64,000 bases of DNA from assembly GCF_019097595.1 (NCBI RefSeq), contig NC_080720.1, forward strand, positions 15,023,352 through 15,087,351. The letters run 5' to 3'. The DNA is from Hemibagrus wyckioides (lineage: Eukaryota > Chordata > Actinopteri > Siluriformes > Bagridae). This document shows positions 50,001-62,900 of this stretch, in pieces. Each line of letters starts with the position of its first letter. The first letter of the stretch is position 1. The notes beneath the pieces are model-generated. The model was given only the letters and a program-made list of their open reading frames with translations. It searched no databases and was not told the DNA's origin. Made by a program: the position numbers and the translations under genes.

Positions 50001-53000
50001 TCAGGACTCTGTGCAGGCCAGTCAAGTTCCTCCACACCAAACTCTCATCCTTGCTTTGTGCACTGGTGTAGTCATGTTGGAACAGGAAGGGGTCATCCCC
50101 AAACTGTTCCCACAAAGTTGGGAGCATGAAATTGTCCAAAATGTCTTGGTATGCTGAAGCATTAAGAGTTCCTTTCACTGGAACTAAGGGGCCAAGCACA
50201 ACCCCTGAAAAACAACACCTGAATTTGATGATTTGGAGGGGTGTCCCAAAACCATAGCTTTTAAGTGATTCATTTAATAATTAAATTAAACACTATATTG
50301 GCAATTAAAAGCATCCCACAAAAACCCTGTGTATAAATGTGCTTATAGTTCAAAATCTAATATTGCCTTTTTGTCATTGTGTCATGATTCTTATGCTATA
50401 CATCAAGTGGGTAAATTAATATCCCCTCGATCCATGTGCCAACTACTGTATTAATGACTACCTCAACAACTTGCTTCAATAAACTAGATAGAAATAAACA
50501 CTGATAATTAGTATGTGTCCCACAGGTTTCACCTTCAGATCCCTGTTCTTCAGATTGCCCAGCCAGAACGCCTCCTGGCACTGGTTAAGAGTGAGCATTG
50601 CCTTAACACGATACACAAACTGCTCAAGGTGCTTCTTCAGCGCTGGAACGTGGTTGGTCAGGGCTGTGTCCTGCCGGATCTGAGAGCAGAGCAGGGCAAC
50701 ATAATACAGTTAGTGATCTTAGAGATCCAGTTTCCCCAAAAGCATCAAGAAGTTAAGCTCACGGAAATCACCAACTAACATGATCTTTTAGAAGTGATGC
50801 TTTTAGGAAACTCTGAACTCAATCACATATAGCTACTGTTCTGTACATGAGCAGATCCTTTTTTATCTCTCAAATTATACAGTGAATGAAAAGATTTGAC
50901 TTCTGAATACATACTAGAAAAATAGGATTTGTGCAGTGCACATGCATTTCAAGCACTGGTCACTCAGTTTGAGGACTAACCTGATTATTCTTTCATTTGG
51001 TGAAAGAAATTAAGGGTATGTCGTACATTATACATGTCTGTGGTTTATGTCTGAAGATCAGAGAGTCTGTGAGATACTGTGCAATACAGAGAAAGGTTTC
51101 TTGTTACCTTTGAGTGGCCACACATGTGATGGAGTTGCCTGGTGCTGAGCTGAATGGTCTTCAGTAAACTCTGAACATCCTCCTGAGAGAAATCCAGCAG
51201 ATTTAAAGGTGTCAGAATTTGCCTAAACCTGGTCAGGTAAACTAAAGTAAAGAATAGCACTGCTGAATAAAGAACTGATACCTTGTGTTTTTTAAAGCTG
51301 TAGTCTAGGAGAGGCATGCCGAGCTTAAGGAAGCACTCGAGAAAAAGACGGCCATACTGCAAACAAAACACAGTTCACTGTATCAACAAGGATTGTTTCA
51401 ATTAACTCCCAAAATGTTGAATTTTTTTTCCATTTGTTCTGCTCACCTTTAAACACACATTGAGCACGGGTCTGCTATCAAAAACCTACAAAGTAAGGGA
51501 AAGAAGTTTGTTCTGAATGCAATAGACTGAAGACATACAATACTATACTATACAATACTACACAATAAGAGTGTGTACGCTGTAAAAGACAGTTTTTGCT
51601 ATGACGTGAATTAAAAATAAACCTCTTGTTCTTTTACTATAACACACTGGGGCCCTGATTTACTATGCTAATATGCTAAATTGTGAGTAAAGGTAATGGG
51701 TGTGTTCAGGATGATTTCCAAAGAATTTACAAGACAAAAACAAACAGAAACAAAAACTGGTTTTTGCACAATGCTAACTGTTCACAGTAGCCAAGAGACT
51801 CAAACAGACTCCTAGAAAAGTAAACCTTGCCATAAATATCTAATAATGTATCTAAATATCTATAATTCTATCTATAAATCTATAATAATTATAATCATAA
51901 TAGATTTAATATCTAATAACTATAATAATGAAAAAATTTAAAAATCTTCCATGTAAATGTGTGACAAAAATTTGAGGCTATTTTTTCTGAAAGAGTCTAA
52001 TATTGTGTAAGAAACATTAGAATAACACCAGAATAAAATAATGGATTTGTTGTTGATGGAAAAGACATTTTTGCCTAAATCGGACTGTTTATATTCCATA
52101 ATATATTTAGACTCTTTATAGTTGTTGTTCTTTCGGCTGCTCCCTGTTCGGGTTTGCCACAGTGGATCATTTGGTCACACGTTTCAATTTGGCACAGGTT
52201 TTATGACGGATGCCCTTCCTGATGCAACCCTCCTATTTTTTCCAGGCTTAGGACCGACACTGAGAGTGAACTCTTCCGTGGCTGGGTTAGCTCCCAGCCC
52301 AGGAATCAAACCCAGGCCACGGCAATGTGAGCCTGCCGCTGGACCACCAGGAGGCTCAGACTCTATAGTATCAATACCATAAATATATTTCACCAAAACC
52401 AGCACTGAAACAGTTCTTTTCTGATATTGAAACAGAACTGATAAATAAGTGCAACTGAATGGTTAAAAGGCTTAAATGTCACGTGTACCTTGACCATGTT
52501 AATGAGAATATGGAAGTCCCGCACAGCCAAGTTCCACACTAGAAGTTTCTCACTCTGAACCTGGAGAGCATCAAGACAATAATCATGATAGTTATACAAT
52601 TATGCCACGTATGTCTGACTCATACAAACATTCCTAGTTTCATATTTTGCATGTGCAACATGCAAATCATACACACACACACAGACACACCTTTCTGCTG
52701 TCTGTTTCCCAGGAGGTATCTTGTGTATATACTTCTGTGTCTGACTCATACAAACATTTCTAGTTGCATATGCAAAATACAAAACAAACACACACACCTC
52801 TCTGGTGTCAGTCTGTTTCCCAGGAGGTATCTTTCGTATATATTTCTCCAGCTCTGCCATCATAACTTTATAGTACACCAAGAAAGTCTGCCTGGAAAGT
52901 TTAAATAAAAAATAAAAAATATTACTAAGGACTATACCCCATGGACTGAACTGTGACAAACTATGAAAACCTTTGGTACCTGTTGAGTGTGTGCCAGCTA

Positions 53001-53888
53001 CGAGAGCTGGCATCTTTAGCAGCATCTATCAGTTCTGAGATTCCATTTTCTGTTATCTCTTCCACTGCTTTCAGCACATCATTAGCGTGTCCTAAATAAA
53101 TACTAAAAGTAAATAGGAAGGAGACAGACGGGTCAAAAACCGGTCAAGATTTCAGTTCTGCCATGACCGAACTATCAGCACATTAACATGGTAGGAACCT
53201 GAGGAGACTCTGGAGTGCATCGTTGTGTTTGGTCCCACGTTCCTTTGCTCCACTTCCTGTCACCCACTCCTGACACAGGAAATGCTTAGCCAGGGATGCT
53301 GGAGGTATGCATTTCATAAGATTAGACAAAAATTCAAGCACAATTCATAATTTAAATAATAAATTTGATTATTAACTTAAAAATTAGTTACAAATATATA
53401 AATAAATAAATAAAGCTGCATAAAGTAGTGCATGAAGACTGACACACCGGTGTGTTCCCTGTAAAAGCTGTGGCTGGATCGTCCATATTGACTGAGCACA
53501 ATCAGCAGCTGTGTCAGGATCAGAGCCGTGTTTAAGCTGGGCACAGTGCTCCGGAAATTCAGCAGGTACTCAAAACTGTGTCTAAACACACACACACACA
53601 CACGCACACAAAACAAACTCATTGTAGCCATTTAGTAGTGATGAACAGTATACTGAATTAAATAACAGTGATCTACTTAAACCAAAGAAAGGCTTAAATG
53701 CAATTTCTATCATGGTCACACAAAACTATAAAAGCCTGATGCATCTGCATGAAATGTTACGTTAAAACTGCTGTACATACACCAGCAGTGACACAAACAC
53801 CAGGCATACTAGAGCTTTATGTGGTTTATGACTGTAAATCTACTAATGAGCTTGGCAGGACAAACATGTTATTTTTTGGTCATCTGTC

Positions 53889-53925
<37 letters not shown>

Positions 53926-56900
53926 TCACTTTATAAGCTGCTCCAAGGTTAGGTCTGCATCCTTCTCCTTCAGTCGGCTGGCTAGCACACTTAGAGCACT
54001 CTTTAACAGCGGCCGATGTTCCGGCTGGGAGAAGCCAGACCTGAGAACACAGCACAGACTCATACACTGCATCAGCTTTAACTTCACAACAACCAAATCC
54101 TAACACCAGGAGCTAACAAAAAAAAAACCATCAACAAAAGCACATACTATTCATCTATCCATACATCCATTCTCTACGCAGCTTATCCTGCTATGTCTAT
54201 GCCAGGAGACATGGGGCACAAGGCAGGGTACAACCTGGACAGGATGCCAGACTATGGCAGAGCTACATACTATTCATTATAATTCAAATATGATCCACAA
54301 TTATGAAATTTAATAATAATGAAATTCTGAACTGATTCTGAACGTCTTTCATCAGGATTGAAGTTTCCAACATTACCCACAGTGCAGTTTGACTACCTCA
54401 TAATAGTGCTGCCAGTTAGAACTAGCGCTAACTTCATCTCTACCTAAAGTGAGTGATGCAGCAGGACTTTAGTCCTTTAGTCTATCCAGCTCAAATCAGC
54501 TTCTGCTCAAACAGATAACATTCCAGAGCTTCAACTTTCATACTAATACAGTTGTCAACATTATCAGTCTTGTCATCTGGTAGACTGGTAGCTAGCTGAG
54601 TAGATTATGTGCTGTAACTGTACTGTAAAGCTACACTGCATTCTGGGACTTTGAGTGTGTGTTGTCTCCATGGCTTCTATTTTAGATTTCTCATTCATAT
54701 GAGTTTTTCCATTCAGTGTGGCTCACAACTGCTAACTTTGCATGTGCATAATAAACACCAAGACATTTAAATATAAAGACAGTCAATGTGTTTCAGGAAG
54801 CAGTTTTTCATTAATACCATCCTGACACCATCTTCTGTGAAATGGATTCAAGGGTAATATGAAGTGTGTTGTGGTTCTGTATGATTGTACCCTGCGATTG
54901 TCAGCACTTAATCTTGTGCCCTGAGTCCCCTGGGATATGCTCCAGGTTCCCTGAAACCCTGTGTATGATAAGTGGTAAAGGAAATGGATGGAAGAATGGT
55001 GCTGTATGTACTCACCAGCTAAATGTTGTGTGTAAGACCTGTAGCAGGAGCTGATATGCTGAGCACATAAGCTGCTGTACATTCATATCCACACCTAGTG
55101 CATCCACCACTCCCTGGTTTTCACTCAGGAAGGTCTGTAGGAACACATATGCACACACAAATACACAAAATTTACATTTACGGCATTTGACTTATCCAGA
55201 GTGACTTACAATTTATCTCATTTTATACAATTGAGCAATTGAGGTTTAAGTATTTGTACCTGAAAGTGGTTGTGGCAGTTCTCTAGGTGTGTGCACAGTG
55301 TTGCTAGCAGCTCAACACAGCAGGTGGCGATATCTTTGGAGCTTTTCTGCTGCAGGTGAGAGAAGCCCACTGTCCTGTCTGCCTTCACCTGTAAAGTAGC
55401 CACTGCAGTTATCACACTGCCCTTGAGCTAAATCTTCCAACCACTCAAAATGCTATAAATGTTAAGGGTGTGTCAGAATTGTAGGAAAGATGGAGTATCT
55501 CTCCAGGTTTTGTTAATCAAAAAGTGTAAATACTGAACATTTGTGCATAAAAAAATTGTGTGTGTGTGTACTTTGAGAAATGGGGCTTTTTTGGCTGGAG
55601 CAGCAGCCAGACTGAAATCCAGTTTACGCCACATATCCTCCAGCAGAAACACCAACTCAGCAGGACCCAGCTGTACCTCCTCTCTCACCTGCACACAACA
55701 GCAGTCAACACTTTATATTATGTTATACATCCTTTACTTTTACTGTATCTTCCATGAAGTGCTGCTTAGTTATGTTATGGTAAACAGAACAGGACAGAAG
55801 AGAGGTTTGTTGACCTTGCTGTGGAGCTCGGTGTCCAGCACTGATCGGGAGAGCAGGCCACACTGCAAAACGTTCAGAACCTCCATGTCCAATTCCCTAA
55901 AGTATGGCCAGTAGGAGGACAGACTCACCCCTGCTTTGACCTCCTTCTCTGGGGGGTCCTGCCACAACATATAGTTTAACAAATATATGTCTACCAACTA
56001 AATAAATGGGTTATCAATAACATCCTTGTAAAACTTCTATAATACTACTTTTTTTCAGACAAAATTGTTTTACATAAAATTTCATTGCTGGCTTATGATA
56101 AAAACTTGCTCCCAAGTATGAGAAGCTTTAGTTAAGAAAATTCTGGAAACACTATTGTTAGTGACATTATGTTAATTTTCCAAATGGATTCAAACCTATA
56201 ATAAGTAAAGCAATATTTAAAAACATCAGATTAGTAAACAAGATTTAATGATAAGATAATGTAATGCTTTAAAATTATAAAAAGATTATTGTAGTTTACT
56301 TTAGTCTCCATCCTGTTACTGGTGTAGAGCAGTACTATAGTGTTTTAGTGTTTTCTGAACTAAAGCATTTCCCAAAGTTAGGGCTGAGGAAATATCTAGA
56401 AATCACTGTATAGCAGTATAGCAATGTAATGACAGGGTAGAATGGTGGGTAACACCTCTAGGTTTGTGGGCTTGATTCCCACCTGTGCCCTGGGGGTTTT
56501 CTCTGGTTTCCTTCCCCAGTCTAAAGACATGTGCTGTCGGCTGACTGACGAATCTAAATTGTCTCTAGTGTGTGAGTGTGTGTGATTGTGCCCTGCAATA
56601 TACTGGCATCCTGTCCCAAGTTCCCTGGGATAGGTTCCAGGACCCAACAGGATAAGCGGTGTAGAGAAAGGATGGATAGATGGGTAATGTACACAGCAAG
56701 CCATAGCATCTGCTAGTGTTTTATAATAGGACAGTACAGTAGGGGTGTGTGTGAGATGCATCAGCAGCATTATCATTTGCCTGTGCCTGAGGTTCATCAG
56801 CCTCAGCAGCCTCATCCAATTGCGAGCCGTCTGCTGAAGAGTTCTTACTGGCCGACGCTTTCCTCTTCTTCCCCGTGGACTCTAAAAACACAATGCTGCA

Positions 56901-59900
56901 TTATACAAACCATCACACCCCACATGGTGTAAAAAGACCTGACATTTTTTATTTTGGTTTAAAAATTTACATCACAAAAACCTACAATTTTAACAGCCTT
57001 TTTATATCCACTATACCAGATCTTTCCTACCAGATATTTCCTGTTTACTATTTACTACCAGGAGCAAACCATCACTGGACTGAACAGTGAGTCTATACTT
57101 CATTAAACAAGAGCATTCAGACAGTGAAAGGCATCGTGGCTGCTCAGACTTGTCTTACATCTTTACCTTTCTTTGCTTTCTTAGCAGGAGCAGCAGATGA
57201 AGCAGGTGGCAAAACCTCTGCACTCTCACAGTCAAAGTTAGCCAGAGGAGGCGTGAATCCAGGGCTGGCTGAAACACAAATACCCAGAAACATCTAAAAG
57301 TTGTTCAAGATCAAATCAAACATATTTGTTAGTTTGTTTATCCACAATAAATCTGGCTTAGTACCTGCCAAGCATTTCTCCAACAGTGTCTGCAGGTAAC
57401 TGATGTTCTGAAGGCGAGTTATAACCTTCATCTTCATCTCAGGGTCTTTCAGCTTGCAAAATGCATTTACTACCTAAACACACACACACACACACAATAA
57501 AAAGTAAAATGTTTTCTTACTTTGTTACCATGGCAACATAGTAAGGTGAGAGAAGTACAAGAACAAGTTACATCATATGCAGTAAGCTACGGAACAAATT
57601 TATATGAAACACTTTTACGTGCTTGTATAAAAATGGGTGCACTGACCTCTCTGAACCAGTTGATGGTGTAGAAGAGTAGAGAGCAGAGGAACTCTCGCTC
57701 TGTCTTAGACAGACTCTCTACCTTCTCTACCACCTCCATATCTGTCAGGATCAGAGGACAGCCTGCCACAACACACAAATACTTACAAACTTCATAACTG
57801 ATACTTCATATACGCCATATATATCAGCTGTTGTGAACAACTGACAGTAACCGTTTGCTTACCCTTTATAGTTTTTGCATTTTTGAATTTTCACAATTTA
57901 CCTACAGTTTATATAGCCACACAATTTATCTACAGTTTATTTGCTACACAATTTATCTAAATCAAAAACCTAAAATTCCAAAAAATAAAATTCAGCAAGA
58001 CAACACAGATCCAAAAACGCATGAGAAATGTTACTTCCCACTTCTTTTGGCTTCTCCCCATTTTTCGAGGTTACCACAGCAAACCATCCCAAGCCACACA
58101 TTCAATTTATTTTATACATGTTTAATGCCACATGCCCTTCCTGATATTGCAACCCTTCCCAATTTATCCAAAAATAAGACACAGGGAATGGACCTTCTTG
58201 TTCATCCCCAGTGGCTGGTGTTAGTTCCCAAGCCAGGAACCGAACCAGAGCCACAGCAGTGAGAGCACAGTGCCTGAACACTAGTCCCACATGGACCCTG
58301 GGTAATGTAATGTAATGTAATGTAATGTAATGTAATGTAATGTAATATAATAAAAATTTTAAATAAATAACTATAAAACCAGTAATGTAGTAAATGGAGT
58401 GCATTTAATATAAAACTGTGATCTGCAGCCACAAATATTGTCAGTCATGTTATAAAAAAGATTCGTCAACCTTCTGACCAAACAGATTAGAGAATTTAAC
58501 AGTAGTGTGGTATAAATCGAGGTATACAACACACACAGTATTGTTATAGGGAATAAAAAGTAGTTTCTAATTCTGTTTCTATTGTGAGACTATTGTGGGC
58601 AGCAATAAAACTGACAATTACTATGTTCTGAAAATCCAATAGCGGCACATACCAAATAAATGGAATACTTTTGTCCAGACAACACTGTGTATTATTTTGT
58701 CTTGAGTCTGACTGGTAGACAAAATGTCTGCTTCCTCCTGAAACAATGAGATTGTTGTGCTCTGGCTGCGAAAGGCTACGGATCAAGTGGCAGAGCTGGC
58801 AATATCAGCGAAGTGTACCGTTAATCTGGAGAATAAAGCCCTGAGCATTCTACTTGTAATTATTACGGCCACTGGCAGATGTTATCTGACTGTATATAGA
58901 TGTGGATATCTGAGCGGTTGAGGAAACGTAACCAGATATCAGCACTGCCTGACGCTGACAAATAACCGAAGCTAATTCATAACAGGTAATAACAGACCAT
59001 GTAGAGAATTGAAACAAACAGAAAATTAAACACACACAACTTTGTTGTAATCTCCTTGTCAAATAATGAGTCCCTTGAGATAGGGATGGAGCCTATCCCA
59101 GGAGAGTCGGGGCTTAGGGGGGAAACATATTATAATCGCCTAATGTATAATATTTATTACGTCTGCTCTTTATTTAAAATCAAAAATAAAAATAAAACAG
59201 TTATAAGGTCATACTGTTGGTCCACTTGTTGCAACACTTTATTTTACCTTTTCTAAAATGCATTTCTTTAGCCCTTTTTATCTCCCTCCCATCATAATGG
59301 AAGATTATGAGCAGCGCAGCTACACATTCCCTGTGAGACTGGATTTGATTATGAGGATTTGTGTTGTGCTGTGCCTGACCTAGAAGAGCATCAATCTCCT
59401 CGAGATCACCCTGGTGCTGCTCCTCCTCACACAGCCTCAGCAATCTGAAGAACGAGGACAGACACAGAGGAGATACATGCCTGGAAGAAAGGAGGAAGAG
59501 GGGAAAACATGGAAGATAACCTCATTTTCATTTATTTTATTTATTAATATTGTTAGTGAGTCTGTCACTTTTTTATTAAATATGATAGAACAGCGTGTGT
59601 GTGTGTGCTCACCTGCCACTGTCCCTGTTGCTGTCTGCTTTGTGCAGCAGATCTTTAGCCATTAGGGGCAGCAGGTTAATGGCTATTCCTCCCTGACTCT
59701 CATCTTCATCCAGATTGTACATAGGTGAGGCAGTGAATGGAAATGAGCTGCAACACACAAATGCAGCAACATTAACAACAATAACGCCACAAATTTTAGT
59801 CTCTCTCTCTATACGTATATACCAACACCACCCTTTAACACTGAGATTTTCATCATTAAATTAGATACAATACAAAGAAACACCATCCCTTGAGTGGTTT

Positions 59901-62900
59901 GTCTTGTACCATGCTTTATTTGTTTTCTAAAAATATCACAGTCATAATTTCAGATAAGGACCAGACTGCAACATAAATCTACTACTGATGATTTTAAGGA
60001 GCAGAAAATGTTCTAATAATCAATATTCTGGGCTGCTATACTTTTATATGGTGAGAAATTTAAAAGTCAACCAGCAGTCAAAAGTGCTCAGTTTCCTTTT
60101 TTTACATTTTATTTTGTTTTGAGTAATTAATCAAGGTTTATAATGGCTTTACTCAGCTTTAGGCTGAAAATGTGCATGTCTTTTCCAAACTGGAAGATTT
60201 CTTGAGCTAAACAACAACAATGCTAGCTCTGGACAACACGAGTCTAAATTTATATGAAGTTAGGAAGCCAGTATAGATAAGATGAAGTCACATATGTGGA
60301 GAAAAATATCTGACCTGCTAACTAGCTACTCTTAAGAATAAATGAATGATTGATGTATCCTACATATCGTACATGTGTTAGTACTACATGTAAGCAGTCA
60401 TTATAGGCAGCATATTATTGTTATATGCAATAATTACTCATTACTAATGTAAAACCTCTTACAGAGGTTTACTTTGTGAACCAGAATTCATAATTGACTT
60501 TATTTTAATTTGTGGAACTTTAGTACTGTTCAGTGTTATCAGCTGTGCTCCAGTTTCATTCCATCTAACAGCTACCCAACTAGGAGACTAAAGATTTGGA
60601 TAAAAAAAAATTTAATTCAGCAAAACATAACCTATTTTGTACATAGCCTTGTGTTGTCTGAGGCACCCACCCTGGTATTTCTGGTCCTAGGTCCACGACA
60701 AAGTCCTCCTGGAAATCCTCAAGCACACTCTTGCCAATCCATGCCTATCAGAGCACAGAACAGTGTGGAAAAACTACTGAAATTATACTAGGCTTGTACA
60801 TTGTTTTACATTGTGCTATTTTTATGACATTTTGCACCACTGTGTATACATGCGTGTGTGTGTGTGTGTGTGTGTGTGTGAGACTCACACCACCACAACC
60901 ACAACCCTCTGCATGTATCATTATCACTTATCATATCACCGACTGTACTGATATCAGACTTTACTTTACTTTATGAGCATTACCTTCCTTTTTATATGAA
61001 TAATTTATAGTACTGAAGATGTACAATATCTCTCACTATGCCACTTTATGACTGCGTACAATGTTTACATCTTTTTTTATACTGTATATACAAATGAAGC
61101 ATACGAATTTCACTGTCTATAGGAGCTTAAGCACTCTTTATGCACATGACAAAGAGTAGTTCCTTATATGTAGTGCATGCTGCTGGAAAGAGGCACACAC
61201 CTGCACCAGTGGGTCCAGTCTGTGGTTGTGCAGAAGATTGGCCAGCTCATCGTAATACAGTGCGGAGGCCTCGGCCGAGCCTTCACTGCATGACTGCACC
61301 AACTCTAGTAGCGCTGTCACCTGACATACACACGCTCGCTATAAGTGACCACATGAGCATAAACATAAAAAACACACAAATGTATTTAGTGCTGCTGACC
61401 TGTCGATGTGTGTCTTTGGGCAGTGTGCCTCCCTGAGAGCCCTTTGATTGGTTTCTGTAACACATGAAACACACGTGTATCTGTTCAATCTCCTGTAATA
61501 TAAAACTGAAAATCAAACAAAAACAAAAGGGTATAGATCATGGAGTAGATTATATATTTACCTTCGTGCTGCCATACTCCCCACCATCATAACAGCACCA
61601 ATAATACCAATGCGTTTGTACTTAGGTACTGTACTGGACAACTGCTTTCGGATCACTATGTGCATATCGTCCTGCAGACAAGTAAGGAAAAATAATGCAA
61701 TAAGAGTTGGGTGTGGGAAAAGGTACATTATATGCGATTAGAGAAATATAGAAACCCAATTAACTTGCTCTAACAGAAACACACCTGAATATGGCTGCCA
61801 TGTTGGTCTTGTCCAAATGCCAAACAGCTCAGCACATGGAAAAGACGGCGGATCTGTTGAGGACTCAAGTTGTCCATGTAGTCCAGAATTCCCTGCATCA
61901 AAAAAATTTGGAACACAAAGTTTCAGCAGAGGAAATAACTTGGCTTGGATGTACTCACTAACTTACTGCAGATCAAGTGTTACAGCAGGTCATTCTTTCT
62001 GCCCAAATATAAACACTAATTCCTAAAGCAGCAACACAGCTTTAACTCCATATTAAACCATGTGGTAGTGTAGTAATTCACACACAGTGTGTGTTAGATT
62101 CAGGAACATACAGGTAAACCTGTGAAAACTTAAAATCCCATTGCAAAGCTGTCTCTTGCTGTACGTAACAGTCACCTTGTGGTTAAACATATCGAGAGAA
62201 AATTAATGCTAGAATTTAGAATTTATGCCAATGCTGGCAATCAGCAATAAACAATAAAAAAGTACAGTTTGTTTTTAGATTTTTCTTTTTTGATCGTTGT
62301 GTGATATTGTTCAAACGTTAATATAAAAATATTTTACTGCTGCAACAACCATTTAGCAGCTTCTTGCCATTACACATGTTCTCTGCTTATATATACACAG
62401 GCTTTATCACGGCCACTTGTTTTCTGTTCAGAGCCAAAATGGGTTGCTTGTTAGGGTGTAGATGTATGTGAGTGTGTGGGTGTGTGTATGTGTGTGTGTG
62501 TGTGGCCAAAACCACAATAAACATAAGCAGGCAAAAACCGGTTTTGTTTTGCTTTACTTTTAAACAGCTTTCCCAAGCACAACTGAAGAACTGATGAAGA
62601 AGCTCATGATTACTGCACTATGACAGACTACTTCCCTGGACAAATACATTTTTAAAAAGTATGGACTCTAGCAACAAATTATAGTCAGATTTAATAATAA
62701 ACATCAGCTCAAATATTCACGATAAGCTGATTACATTTTCACTAGTTTTACTCCCTGAGATTATATTTCAAAGCAAGGTCAAGGCCATGCAAGGTCATTT
62801 TAAGCACCATACAATCAAGCCAAAAAGTCAGATAACTATAGAGAAAAATATTTATCTCTTATTCTAGATTACTAAAACTAAGGTACACTTACTCTTTTGT

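Noticed and set aside
52660..52737. Duplicated FANCD2 exon segment as a true alternative exon
   Set aside because: It lacks its own acceptor and its donor is in the wrong phase, so I list it as a duplication and not as coding.
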